Below, in pieces: positions 1-8,354 of a stretch of DNA of 64,000 bases. The stretch is taken from the NCBI RefSeq assembly GCF_035975855.1, contig NZ_CP109055.1:2976001-3040000 (forward strand). Direction: 5' to 3'. The stretch's first letter is position 1, and each line of letters opens with the position of its first letter. The notes under the pieces were generated by a model. The model did no database searches. It was not told the DNA's origin and saw nothing but the letters and a program-made list of their open reading frames with translations. The translations under genes were made by a program, and so were the position numbers. Source of the DNA: Streptomyces sp. NBC_01304 (GTDB taxonomy: Bacteria > Actinomycetota > Actinomycetes > Streptomycetales > Streptomycetaceae).

Positions 1-3
1 TGG

Positions 4-50
4 GGAGGCAAGGCCTGGGAAGCGCCGTTGGCGCTACCCGGGCCTTTTTT
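4..50 (+). terminator. Antitermination-type intrinsic terminator, with the 3' part of a likely RAT site
   Basis: A near-perfect stem pairs 11-19 with 37-45 and 21-26 with 30-35 (GTT loop, one A/A mismatch, one G-U), followed by T6 at 45-50. A U-tract terminator is uncommon in this high-GC setting. The bases just before and overlapping the left arm, GGCAAGGCC at 7-15, resemble the 3' end of ribonucleic antiterminator (RAT) sites, which typically end in GGCAAAACC. It lies 90 bp before a beta-glucoside-type PTS gene that is followed by a PRD antiterminator gene. I infer that the downstream protein controls read-through here. The 5' half of the RAT lies outside the window. Confidence 0.72.
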
Positions 51-139
51 GTTGCCCGGACCCGAGTGGGAGAGATCGCGGACCGATGCAAGACGGCACG
101 GGCCAGGACGGCACGAGCCACGGGATGCAAGGACGCATC

Positions 140-2233
140 ATGAACACACCCGCACCGGGGACCGGCGCACTGGCGGAGAAGATTCTCCGCGGCGTCGGCG
201 GACCCGAGAACGTCGAGAGCCTCACGCACTGCGCGACGCGGCTGCGCTTCCAGCTGCACGACGGGGACAAGGTCGACAAGGCCGCGCTCGACGCCCTCGG
301 CGACGTCATGGGCACCGTCGCGCAGTCCGGCGACCGCTTCCAGATCGTGATCGGCGGCGCCGTCTCGCGCGTCTACTCCGAGATCATGAACCTGCCGTCG
401 ATGAGTGGCGGCGGCACGGCGAAGCCGAAGTCCGACGCCGACGTCAAGGCCGAGATGCGCGCCAAGAGCCGCGGCCGCTACGCCGTGGTCGACAACTTCT
501 TCGAGTACCTCTCGGACTCGTTCCGCCCGCTCATGGGCGTGCTCCTCGGCTCCTCGCTGATCATCGCGATCGCCTCGGTCCTCGACGCCCTCGGCTTCGT
601 CGACTTCCGTGCCGCGGACAAGTCCGCGACCTGGGTGTTCGTCGACGCCATGTGGCGCTCGGTGCTGTACTTCCTGCCGATCTTCGTCGCGTACAACGCG
701 GCCAAGAAGCTGAAGATCGACCCGTGGGTGGGCGCCGCCGTGATGGCCGCGGTGATGACCCCGAACTTCACGGGCATGCTCAACAAGGACTCCGGGATCC
801 CCGGCATCACCTGCACCACCAACGGGACGCTCGGCACCCAGGAGTGCGTGGCGCACGTCTTCGGGCTGCCGATGCAGCTGAACGACTACGGCGGCCAGGT
901 GTTCGTGCCGCTCCTGATGGTCGCCCTGCTCGCCCTGGTCTACAAGGGCCTGCAGCGGATCTTCCCCGAGGCCGTGCACATGGTCTTCGTGCCGTTCTTC
1001 AGCATGCTGATCATGATCCCGATCACCGCGTTCCTCATCGGCCCCATGGGCATCTGGGCCGGCAACGGCCTCGGCGAGGGCCTGTCCTGGCTGAACGGCA
1101 ACGCCCCGATCGTCTTCGCGATCATGATCCCGCTGATCTACCCGTTCCTGGTGCCGCTCGGCCTGCACTGGCCGCTGAACGCGCTGATGCTGGTGAACAT
1201 CAACACCCTGGGCTACGACTTCATCCAGGGCCCCATGGGCGCCTGGAACTTCGCCTGCTTCGGCGCGACCGCCGGTGTGCTGCTCCTCTCGGTGCGCCAC
1301 CGCGAGAAGGAAATGCGCCAGACCGCGACCGGCGCCCTGGCCGCGGGCCTGTTCGGCGGCATCTCCGAGCCTTCGCTGTACGGCATCCACCTGCGCTTCA
1401 AGCGGATCTACCCGCGCATGCTCGTGGGCTGCCTCGTGGGCGGCGTGCTCGTCGGCGTCCTGGGCGGCGTGGACACCAAGGCCTTCGCCTTCACCTCGCT
1501 GCTGACCATCCCGGTCTTCTCCCCGACGGGCACCTACGTCATCGCGATCACGGCGGCCTTCTTCACCTCGATGGCGCTCGTGTACTTCTCCGACTTCCGC
1601 ACTCCGGAGGACCGCGCGGCGGCCAACGCCGAGCGCGACGCGGCCGAGGCCGCGGAGCGCGGCGAGGACGCACCGGCCGACGAGCGCGAGCTCGTCTCGG
1701 TCGGCGCCACCGCCGGTTCGGCCGGTTCGGCCACTGGCTCCGTGTCCACGGTCAAGGCAACCGCCTCCGGCGCGGGTGCGGGCGTCGAGCTCGCGGCTCC
1801 GGTCGCGGGCCGCGTGGTCGGCCTCGACGAGGTCGGGGACCCGGTCTTCGCCTCCCGCGCGCTCGGTGAGGGCGTGGGCATCGAGCCGGCCGACGGCCAC
1901 GTCGTCGCCCCGGTCGCCGGCGAGCTGGTCACCGTCGTCGACACCGGACACGCCTTCGGCATCCGTACCGCGGACGACATCGAGGTGCTCGTCCACGTCG
2001 GCATCGACACGGTGCAGATGGCGGGCAACGGCTTCGACGTTCGCGTCAAGACCGGCCAGAAGGTCTCCGTCGGCGACCTCCTCGTCGAGGTCGACCTCGA
2101 CGCCGTGCGCGCCGCGGAGCACCCGACCGTCACCCTCATGACCGTCACCAACACCGCGGACCTCGCCTCGGTCGAGCCGCACATCGGGCAGGACGTCGCC
2201 CTCGGCGCCCCCGTGGTGACCGTACGACGGTGA
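140..2233 (+). CDS. PTS beta-glucoside-type transporter, fused EIIBCA
   Basis: This 697-residue permease takes up and phosphorylates a sugar at the membrane. The order is EIIB (about 5-85, phospho-acceptor Cys31 in the THCATRLRF motif), EIIC (about 110-480, about ten membrane segments), an Ala/Glu-rich linker, and EIIA (about 560-690, with the His604/His619 pair of the glucose-type EIIA fold in GHAFGI and VHVGIDTV). The ATG at 140 is preferred because AAGGA lies 7 bp upstream and the EIIB domain starts at once; the in-frame ATG at 86 has no such site. The next gene is a PRD antiterminator and a terminator lies upstream, as in bgl/lic systems. The substrate cannot be read from sequence; beta-glucosides or trehalose/sucrose are possible. 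Confidence 0.92.
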   Translation: MNTPAPGTGALAEKILRGVGGPENVESLTHCATRLRFQLHDGDKVDKAALDALGDVMGTVAQSGDRFQIVIGGAVSRVYSEIMNLPSMSGGGTAKPKSDADVKAEMRAKSRGRYAVVDNFFEYLSDSFRPLMGVLLGSSLIIAIASVLDALGFVDFRAADKSATWVFVDAMWRSVLYFLPIFVAYNAAKKLKIDPWVGAAVMAAVMTPNFTGMLNKDSGIPGITCTTNGTLGTQECVAHVFGLPMQLNDYGGQVFVPLLMVALLALVYKGLQRIFPEAVHMVFVPFFSMLIMIPITAFLIGPMGIWAGNGLGEGLSWLNGNAPIVFAIMIPLIYPFLVPLGLHWPLNALMLVNINTLGYDFIQGPMGAWNFACFGATAGVLLLSVRHREKEMRQTATGALAAGLFGGISEPSLYGIHLRFKRIYPRMLVGCLVGGVLVGVLGGVDTKAFAFTSLLTIPVFSPTGTYVIAITAAFFTSMALVYFSDFRTPEDRAAANAERDAAEAAERGEDAPADERELVSVGATAGSAGSATGSVSTVKATASGAGAGVELAAPVAGRVVGLDEVGDPVFASRALGEGVGIEPADGHVVAPVAGELVTVVDTGHAFGIRTADDIEVLVHVGIDTVQMAGNGFDVRVKTGQKVSVGDLLVEVDLDAVRAAEHPTVTLMTVTNTADLASVEPHIGQDVALGAPVVTVRR

Positions 2234-2377
2234 CGAACCGGCACCGATGCGGCGTGCGCGTCCCCCTTCGGGGCGCGCACGCCGCGCGTCGGTCGGGGTG
2301 AGGATGGGGCACGGGGGACAAATGATGCGAGATCATCGATGAGGGGATCGGCCGATGGACGGGAAGGAGAGCCGGTG

Positions 2378-3229
2378 ATGGAGGCGCTGCGTGTCCTCAA
2401 CAACAACGTGGTCCTCGCGCGCGACGAGAAGGGCCGGGAGGTCATTCTCACCGGGCGCGGCATCGGCTTCACCTCCCGTCAGGGCAAGCCCATCGACCCC
2501 GACCTGATCGTGCGCGTCTTCGTCCCGACCGACGGCCGTGACCCCGACCATCTGGCCGAGGCCCTCTCCCTCATCGGCGAGGAGGTCCTGCGGGCCGTCG
2601 TCATCGCCCTCGACGAGGTCGGCATCGAGGGGCGCGAGTCCACCCGCCCCACCCTCGCCATCGGCGTCGCCGACCACGTCGCCGGCGCGCTGGAGCGGGC
2701 CGCGCGGGGCGTCGTCATCGAGTACCCGCTGCGCGCCGAGGCGCAGGCCCTGTACGCCGCCGAGTACGCCCAGGCGCAGCGCCTGCTCGAGGCCATCAAC
2801 AAGCGCGTGGACCCGCAGCTCGACCCCTCCGAGGCGACCGCGCTCGCCCTGCACCTGGTCAACGCGGGCTTCGCCTCGGGCGACCTGTCCTTCACGTACA
2901 CGATGACCGGGGTCATCCAGCAGATGCTCGCCATCGTGGGAGAGCAGTACGGCCTCGACATCGCCCAGGAGTCCCTGAGCGCGGCCCGGTTCATCACCCA
3001 CGTCCGCTATCTCTTCGTACGGATCCAGCAGCACGGCCAGCTGAAGGGCCACGAGGCCACGATCGGCAAGGGCATCCGCCAGCACTACCCGGAGGCGACC
3101 CGCACCGCGCAGAAACTGGCGACGATCGTCGAGCTGCGCCTCGGACAGCAGCTGAGCGAGGACGAGGTCTCCTACCTGGCGCTGCACGTGGCCCGCATGA
3201 CCATGGAGGGCGACGGCACCACCGCGTGA
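2378..3229 (+). CDS. BglG/LicT-family PRD transcriptional antiterminator
   Basis: A 283-residue RNA-binding antiterminator. An N-terminal CAT RNA-binding domain (1-60; it starts MEALRVLNNN with the FTSRQGKPID motif) is followed by PRD1 (about 70-175) and PRD2 (about 180-280). The four PRD histidines expected for PTS-dependent phosphorylation are visible at 100, 159, 208 and 270. GGAAGGAG lies 8-14 bp before the ATG at 2378; the longer frame from 2339 lacks a site and would extend the CAT domain. It follows the PTS permease by 144 bp. It probably reads transcription through the terminator at 4-50 when the sugar is present, with EII-mediated phosphorylation of PRD1 switching it off. Confidence 0.92.
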   Translation: MEALRVLNNNVVLARDEKGREVILTGRGIGFTSRQGKPIDPDLIVRVFVPTDGRDPDHLAEALSLIGEEVLRAVVIALDEVGIEGRESTRPTLAIGVADHVAGALERAARGVVIEYPLRAEAQALYAAEYAQAQRLLEAINKRVDPQLDPSEATALALHLVNAGFASGDLSFTYTMTGVIQQMLAIVGEQYGLDIAQESLSAARFITHVRYLFVRIQQHGQLKGHEATIGKGIRQHYPEATRTAQKLATIVELRLGQQLSEDEVSYLALHVARMTMEGDGTTA

Positions 3230-3376
3230 CGCGGCGGCCGCCCCGCCCTGGAACTCGTCGAACGCTTCACCCGCGACCCGCACCACGAGGTCCGCTTCCG
3301 CGCCGCCGACGACCCCCGCCTGAGCCGCCCGGCCGCGGTCCGCCTCCTCGACGACCCCGACTCCTCGGTCCGCTGA
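3230..3376 (+). pseudogene. C-terminal remnant of a HEAT/LRV-repeat protein
   Basis: Directly after the antiterminator stop, the same frame stays open to TGA at 3374-3376 and reads like the end of a HEAT/leucine-rich-variant repeat protein. Its spaced pattern is RDP..EVR..AA.DPRL....AV.LLDDPDSSVR. There is no start codon or ribosome site, and the frame opens right at the stop of the previous gene. I read it as a decayed 3' end of a deleted gene. A chance open frame in GC-rich DNA is possible, but the repeat periodicity argues against it. Confidence 0.5.
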
Positions 3377-3511
3377 GCCACCGCCCAAAGCCCCCGCCTT
3401 CCCGCCCGGGGTCATCCGGAGGATGGCCGAGCGGGATCAGGATGCGCCGGAGTCAGGGCCCCGGGACCCCGGGGACGGTCCACGGCGCCAGTAGGCCGCA
3501 GCCGCATCGCG

Positions 3512-3730
3512 TCACTCCCAGGCGATGGCCCAGCCGCTTTCCGCCACGTACTGCCGAAGGGACGGAAGGTCTTCCACCCACTCGTCACCACCTTCGACCG
3601 AGAAGTGACGGTCCGCGGCGACGTGAACCAGGTAACTCGGCGGGTCCTCCGGTCGCAGCGCCTCGATCCGGACGTAAGCACCAGCCCGGTCGCCGGACAC
3701 GATCCGGCCGGTCACACCGATTCGGATCAC
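3512..3730 (-). CDS. Small conserved-looking hypothetical protein
   Basis: A 72-residue acidic protein starting with GTG four bases downstream of the msrB stop on the same strand, so probably the last gene of the murC-msrB operon. It starts MIRIGVTGRIVSG and ends ESGWAIAWE, with many aromatic and acidic residues and no membrane segment or Cys. It looks like a small beta-rich fold. I do not recognise a family. The good codon bias and operon position support a real gene. Confidence 0.68.
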   Translation of the reverse strand: MIRIGVTGRIVSGDRAGAYVRIEALRPEDPPSYLVHVAADRHFSVEGGDEWVEDLPSLRQYVAESGWAIAWE

Positions 3731-3734
3731 CGGC

Positions 3735-4142
3735 TCAGGCCTCGTCAGGCACCAGCTTCAGCGAGATCGAGTTGATGCAATACCGCTGATCCGTCGGCGT
3801 CGCATACCCCTCGCCCTCGAAGACGTGCCCCAGATGCGACCCGCACCGCGAGCACCGCACCTCCGTCCGCACCATCCCGTGCGACCGGTCCTCGATCAGC
3901 TCCACGCTGTCCGTGGACTTCGGGTCGAAGAAGCTCGGCCAGCCGCAGTGCGACTCGAACTTCTCGGCCGACGTGAAGAGTTCGGCCCCGCACGCCCGGC
4001 AGGAGTAGACGCCCTTGGTCTTCGTGTCCGTGTACTCGCCGACGAAGGCGGGCTCCGTGCCGGCCTGGCGCAGGACCGCGTACTCGGCGGAGCTCAGCTC
4101 CTCGCGCCACTGCTCGTCCGGCTTCTCGATGTCGTACGCCAT
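3735..4142 (-). CDS. msrB: Peptide methionine-(R)-S-oxide reductase
   Basis: A 135-residue cytoplasmic enzyme that reduces methionine-R-sulfoxide in proteins, recycled by thioredoxin. The two zinc-binding CxxC pairs are visible (CRACG near 48 and CSRCGSHLGHVF near 97), as is the catalytic cysteine in RYCINSISL near 121. Length is typical for MsrB. GGGAG lies 8 bp before the ATG. It begins 11 bp after the murC stop, so the two are likely cotranscribed, which would couple an oxidative-damage repair enzyme to a wall-synthesis gene. Confidence 0.96.
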   Translation of the reverse strand: MAYDIEKPDEQWREELSSAEYAVLRQAGTEPAFVGEYTDTKTKGVYSCRACGAELFTSAEKFESHCGWPSFFDPKSTDSVELIEDRSHGMVRTEVRCSRCGSHLGHVFEGEGYATPTDQRYCINSISLKLVPDEA

Positions 4143-4153
4143 GGGGTGCTCCC

Positions 4154-5563
4154 TCAGTCGGAAAGGCCGTCGAGGCCGAGGCGGTCCAGGATCTTCGGGC
4201 CGAGGTCCGTGACATCGCCCGCGCCCATGGTGAGAACCAGGTCACCGGGCTTGGTCATTCCCGCGACGACGTCGGGGATCGCGTCCTTGGCGGACTCGGC
4301 GGTGACGTCCGCGCCGGCCTTGCGGGCCGCGTCGATGATGAGGGCGCTGGTGATGCCGGGGATCGGGTCCTCGCGGGCCGGATAGATGTCGAGGACCACC
4401 GAGGCATCGGCCAGGGCGAGGGCCTGGCCCATCTCGACGCCCAACTCCTGGGTGCGGGAGAAGAGATGGGGCTGGAAGACGACCAGGATGCGGGAGTCGC
4501 CGACGGCCGAGCGCATGGCTTCGAGGTCGGCGGTCATCTCGGTCGGGTGGTGAGCGTAGGAGTCGATGACCTGGACGCCCGCCGCCTCGCCCTTGAGCTG
4601 CAGGCGGCGCTTGACGCCGGTGTAGGACTTCAGGGCCGCGGCCAGGTTGTGCGCGGGGATGCCCATCGCGACGCCCGCGGCGAGCGCGGCGACCGCGTTG
4701 TGCGCGTAGTGGCGGCCGGGGACCGAGACCGTGAAGGTGAGCAGCTTGCCGTCGATGAGGACGGTGACCTCGCTGGTCAGCCCGCGCGGGGTGATCTTGT
4801 GGATGCGTACGTCGGAGGATGCGGATTCGCCGTACGTCACCACCTTCAGCGAGGACGACTCCCGTACCCGGCGGGTGAGTTCGACCGCGCCCGCCTGGTC
4901 GGCGGCGATGACGAGGGTGCCGCCGGGGGTGATGCGGCCCGCGAAGGTCTCGAAGGACTCGTAGATCTCGTCCATCGAGGCGTAGTTGGCGTGGTGGTCG
5001 AGCTCGACGTTGAGGACGATCGCGACTTCGGGGGCGTACTTGTGGAAGCTGCGGTCCGATTCGTCGGCCTCGGCGACGAAGATCTCGCCCTTGCCGTGCA
5101 GGGCGTTGGAGCCGGGGGCGTCGAGGTCGCCGCCGATGGCGTAGGAGGGGTCCAGGTCGAGGGTCGAGAGGGCCACCGCGAGCATCGACGTCGTGGTCGT
5201 CTTGCCGTGCGTGCCCGCGACCGCGATCGGGCGCAGGCCGTCCATCAGGGAGGCGAGCGCGTCGGAGCGGTGCACGACCGGGACGCCGCGCTCGTGGGCG
5301 GCGGCCAGCTCGGGGTTGTCCTCGCGGATCGCGGAGGAGACGACGACGCAGCTCGCGTCGTCGGCCAGGTTGGCCCCGTCGTGGCCGAGGTGGACCGTGA
5401 CGCCGAGGGCGCGCAGCGCGTCCCCGGTGGCCGAGGCGCGGGAGTCGCTGCCCGCGACCTGGGCGCCGCGCTGGGCCAGGATCTTCGCGATCCCCGACAT
5501 TCCGGCGCCGCCGATGCCGATGAAGTGCGGTCGGTCCATGGCGGGGGGCAGGCCGGGGGTCAT
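4154..5563 (-). CDS. murC: UDP-N-acetylmuramate-L-alanine ligase
   Basis: A 469-residue cytoplasmic ligase adding L-Ala to UDP-MurNAc, the first step of the peptidoglycan stem peptide. An N-terminal Rossmann domain (HFIGIGGAGMSGIA near 13) is followed by the Mur ATP-binding loop (GTHGKTTTTS near 117), the central domain with the EADESDRSF motif, and a C-terminal domain with the YAHHPTE motif. The ATG at 5563 has AGGAG 6 bp upstream. Longer readings towards 6226 run through the next gene and are not credible. In Streptomyces the dcw cluster lacks murC, so this is probably the only copy. Confidence 0.97.
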   Translation of the reverse strand: MTPGLPPAMDRPHFIGIGGAGMSGIAKILAQRGAQVAGSDSRASATGDALRALGVTVHLGHDGANLADDASCVVVSSAIREDNPELAAAHERGVPVVHRSDALASLMDGLRPIAVAGTHGKTTTTSMLAVALSTLDLDPSYAIGGDLDAPGSNALHGKGEIFVAEADESDRSFHKYAPEVAIVLNVELDHHANYASMDEIYESFETFAGRITPGGTLVIAADQAGAVELTRRVRESSSLKVVTYGESASSDVRIHKITPRGLTSEVTVLIDGKLLTFTVSVPGRHYAHNAVAALAAGVAMGIPAHNLAAALKSYTGVKRRLQLKGEAAGVQVIDSYAHHPTEMTADLEAMRSAVGDSRILVVFQPHLFSRTQELGVEMGQALALADASVVLDIYPAREDPIPGITSALIIDAARKAGADVTAESAKDAIPDVVAGMTKPGDLVLTMGAGDVTDLGPKILDRLGLDGLSD

Positions 5564-5688
5564 GTACGTCTCCTGGGCGGCGGGTACGGCTGTACGCGGA
5601 CGGGTCGGCCCCCGCGGACGGGGGCGGACCCAGCCTATTCGCTGTGCGGGCCGCGCCTGAGCACCGGTCGTGGCAGCCGGAGCGGCGG

Positions 5689-6156
5689 CTACTCGCTGTG
5701 CGCGTACAGCTTCAGGACCGGCACTCCGACCTTGTGCCGGGCCCGGGAGGCCCAGTCGCGGTGGAAGAACTCCTCCACGTAGTGCGGGGCGGTCAGCACG
5801 ATGACCTCGTTGGCGCCGGTCTCCTGGGTGACCGAGGTGAGCAGGTCGAGTGGGTGGTCCTCGACGATCTGCCCGACCGCCTCGCTGCCCGCCTCGCGCA
5901 GCACCCGCAGCGAGTGCTCCAGGGCGACGCTCGCGGGGGCCACGGCCTGCTCGCCCTCCGGTTCGTCGCCCTCGCGGACGGCTTCGTCGAACTCGCCCAG
6001 CGCGACGTCGTCCACGGCGCGCAACAGCCGGTCCTGGTCGCCGCGCGGCTGCATGAGGACGACGAAGGAGACCTGCTCGTCGCCGTGCAGGGTGGTGACG
6101 AACTCCACGTCGACGGACGACAGGGCCTTCTCGATCATCAATACGCTCGTGAACAC
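5689..6156 (-). CDS. Conserved hypothetical protein, Rossmann / universal-stress-like
   Basis: A 155-residue cytoplasmic protein. The first half has two strands (VEFVTTLHG, SFVVLMQPRG). An acidic linker (EGDEPEGEQ) follows, then a typical second half with a helix LEHSLRVLREAGSEA, a strand-turn GANEVIVLTAPHY and a C-terminal strand VPVLKLYAHSE. This resembles universal-stress or eRF1-domain-3-like folds, but I see no nucleotide loop. GTG start with AGAAGGG 8 bp upstream. It lies between the reductase gene and murC, on the same strand, 125 bp before murC. Function unknown. Confidence 0.8.
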   Translation of the reverse strand: MFTSVLMIEKALSSVDVEFVTTLHGDEQVSFVVLMQPRGDQDRLLRAVDDVALGEFDEAVREGDEPEGEQAVAPASVALEHSLRVLREAGSEAVGQIVEDHPLDLLTSVTQETGANEVIVLTAPHYVEEFFHRDWASRARHKVGVPVLKLYAHSE

Positions 6157-6288
6157 GACGGGCGCCCTTCTCGTCGGGGGCCGTGTCGGCGGCCCCTGCG
6201 GAAACCATCCTGCCCCGTATCCACACGGGGTCTGCGTGATTCAGTCTGCCCAGCGGAGGCGAAACGGAACGAGTGATTCCGCTGATTG

Positions 6289-7050
6289 TCAGGTTCGACG
6301 GTAGCGGGTGAACAAGAACCCGTCCTCCTCCAGGATCGAAGCGAGCGCGAGCCGCTGCGGCGCCGCGAGCGCGGGGCCCCCGGCGATCCGCTGCGCGCCG
6401 CCCGCCGCCAGCATCGGCGACACGGTCAGGCAGAGCTCGTCCACCACCCCCGCCGCCACGAACTGCCCGAGCATCCGGGGCCCGCCCTCGGTGAGCAACC
6501 GGGTGAGCCCCCGCTCCCCCAGGGCGCGTACCGCCAGCGCTGGCTCCACCCCGCTGCCGTCCCCCGCGACCACCACCTCGACCCCCGCCTTCGTCGCTTC
6601 CTCGACCCGCTCGGCGGGCGCCTGGGCCCCGGTGAGGACCAGGGTCGGCACCAGTGGCGAGGTGAAAAGCGGAAGGGAGAAGTCCAGGTCGAGACTCGCG
6701 CTGATCACGGCGATCGCGGCGGCCGGGCCCTGGCCGGCGGCGGCCCGCCGCTCGGCGAAGACCTCACGGGCACGAGCGGGGCGGTAACCCTCCTGGCGGA
6801 CCGTTTCCGCACCGACCACCACCACATCGGCGAGGCCCCGCAGCGTCCCGAAGATCCGCATGTCGGCATCGCTGGAGATGGGCTGGGAACGGCCGTCGTG
6901 CTGGGCCGCGCCGTCCAGCGTGGAGACCATGTTGGCCCGCAGCCAGACGTCGGGGCCGTCCGGATACGCGTACCGGTCGGCGAGCTCGTCGAGAGTCCAC
7001 TCCCGGTCCGGCCCGGCTGTCTCTTCGGTCACAGGGAACAGGCTGCGCAT
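6289..7050 (-). CDS. Pyrimidine reductase family protein (RibD C-terminal-like)
   Basis: A 253-residue NADPH-dependent reductase of the RibD C-terminal/dihydrofolate-reductase fold. Seen: N-terminal LRANMVSTLDGAAQHDGRS, the ADVVVVGAETVRQEGY segment, and the NADPH-site motif LTRLLTEGGPRMLGQFV. In riboflavin synthesis such enzymes reduce the ribosylamino side chain of the pyrimidine intermediate. This one is separate from any rib operon, so its substrate is unproven. The ATG at 7050 starts the conserved domain; the upstream extension to 7341 overlaps the divergent gene. It shares a 37-bp divergent promoter region with the zapE-like gene. Confidence 0.88.
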   Translation of the reverse strand: MRSLFPVTEETAGPDREWTLDELADRYAYPDGPDVWLRANMVSTLDGAAQHDGRSQPISSDADMRIFGTLRGLADVVVVGAETVRQEGYRPARAREVFAERRAAAGQGPAAAIAVISASLDLDFSLPLFTSPLVPTLVLTGAQAPAERVEEATKAGVEVVVAGDGSGVEPALAVRALGERGLTRLLTEGGPRMLGQFVAAGVVDELCLTVSPMLAAGGAQRIAGGPALAAPQRLALASILEEDGFLFTRYRRT

Positions 7051-7065
7051 GCGTGGCAGTCTGGC

Positions 7066-7087
7066 ACGGACCTTAGAGTTGGGAACT
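7066..7087. promoter_or_regulatory. Overlapping divergent -10 elements between the reductase gene and zapE
   Basis: Only 37 bp separate the two start codons. On the plus strand TAGAGT (7074-7079) ends 8 bases before the GTG at 7088, the spacing of a leaderless transcript. On the minus strand TAAGGT (complement of 7070-7075) shares bases with it and would give a leader of about 13 nt. Neither has a clear -35. The call rests on hexamer match and spacing only. Confidence 0.45.
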
Positions 7088-8182
7088 GTGTCGTCCTCCC
7101 CTGCCACAGCCGGTCCCAGCAGCCCGATAGCGGACCCGGCCCCCTTGTCGCTCTGCGCCCGCGCGCCGCACGTACCCGCCGACCGCCTGGTCGCGGAGAT
7201 GGTGCCGCCGCCGCGCTTCCAGTCGGCCCGCTTCGAGACGTACGTTCCCGACGCGTCGCAGCCGAGCCAGGCCGAGGCCGTCCGGGTGCTGAGCGCCTTC
7301 GCGGGGACGCTGGGCGGGGCGCACGCCTCCGGCTCCGGCAAGCGCCGCTGGTTCGCGAAGAAGCCGGCCGCACCGACCGGGCCGCGCGGCGTCTACCTCG
7401 ACGGCGGCTACGGCGTCGGCAAGACCCACCTGCTTGCCTCCCTCTGGCACGCCACCCCCGCCGACCCGTCCCTCAAGGCCTTCGGCACCTTCGTCGAGCT
7501 GACGAACCTGGTCGGCGCGCTCGGCTTCCAGCAGACCGTGCAGACGCTGAGCGGTCACCGGCTGCTCTGCATCGACGAGTTCGAGCTGGACGACCCGGGC
7601 GACACCGTGCTGGTCTCCACGCTCCTCGGCAAGCTCGTAGACGCGGGCGTGGCCCTGGCCGCGAGCTCCAACACGCTGCCGGGCAAGCTCGGCGAGGGCC
7701 GGTTCGCGTCGGCCGACTTCCTGCGCGAGATCCAGGGCCTGTCCGCGCACTTCCGGTCCCTGCGGATCGACGGCGAGGACTACCGGCACCGGGGCCTGCC
7801 CGAGGCGCCGCCGCCCTACTCGGACGAGCAGGTGACGAAGGCCGCGTACGCCACCCCGCAAGCCTCGCTCGACGACTTCCCGCACCTGCTCGACCACCTC
7901 TCCAAGGTCCACCCGAGCCGCTACGGCGCGCTCACGGAGGGGCTGAAGGCGGTCTGCCTGACCGGCGTCGAGCCGGTGCCGGACCAGTCGACGGCCCTGC
8001 GGCTCGTCGTCCTCGCGGACCGGCTCTACGACCGCGAGGTGCCGGTGCTCGCCTCCGGGCTGCCCTTCGACCGGCTGTTCAGCGAGGAGATGCTCAAGGG
8101 CGGCTACCGGAAGAAGTACTTCCGGGCGATCTCCCGGCTCACCGCGCTGGCCCGGGACGCGAAGCGACTTGTCGACGCGTGA
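7088..8182 (+). CDS. zapE: Cell division protein ZapE-like / AFG1-family ATPase
   Basis: A 364-residue AAA+-type P-loop ATPase. The Walker A motif GGYGVGKTH is near residue 103, Walker B LLCIDEFELDD near 160, and sensor-like ASSNTLPG near 198; the C-terminal region (FDRLFSEEMLKGGYRKKYFRAISR) is typical of the family. In E. coli ZapE acts at the division ring; the role in Streptomyces is not settled. I chose the GTG at 7088 because a -10-like hexamer lies one turn upstream and it clears the divergent gene; ATG 7199 is an alternative. A 9-bp-stem hairpin follows the gene. Confidence 0.9.
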   Translation: MSSSPATAGPSSPIADPAPLSLCARAPHVPADRLVAEMVPPPRFQSARFETYVPDASQPSQAEAVRVLSAFAGTLGGAHASGSGKRRWFAKKPAAPTGPRGVYLDGGYGVGKTHLLASLWHATPADPSLKAFGTFVELTNLVGALGFQQTVQTLSGHRLLCIDEFELDDPGDTVLVSTLLGKLVDAGVALAASSNTLPGKLGEGRFASADFLREIQGLSAHFRSLRIDGEDYRHRGLPEAPPPYSDEQVTKAAYATPQASLDDFPHLLDHLSKVHPSRYGALTEGLKAVCLTGVEPVPDQSTALRLVVLADRLYDREVPVLASGLPFDRLFSEEMLKGGYRKKYFRAISRLTALARDAKRLVDA

Positions 8183-8209
8183 GGCACGTACGGGCTGACG
8201 CGTAGGGCA

Positions 8210-8237
8210 CGTACGGCCCGACTCCTGAGGCCGTACG
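8210..8237 (+). terminator. Hairpin terminator after zapE
   Basis: CGTACGGCC (8210-8218) is the exact reverse complement of 8229-8237 with a 10-nt loop. There is no T-run, as is usual in Streptomyces. It sits 28 bp past the zapE stop and before the PhoX gene. Confidence 0.6.
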
Positions 8238-8354
8238 CACCCGACTGGCCGGAAGACACGCAACAGCCTCAGCTACGCGCGTGGTTCCCGAGCGCCCGGC
8301 TGCGTGATACACACATGCGGGTCACATTCCTGTCCGCCAGCAGGGAGTTGCCCT

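Noticed and set aside
8283..8354. PHO box before the PhoX gene
   Set aside because: I looked for GTTCACC-type direct repeats and found only a weak, non-repeated GTTCCC. This does not support a call.
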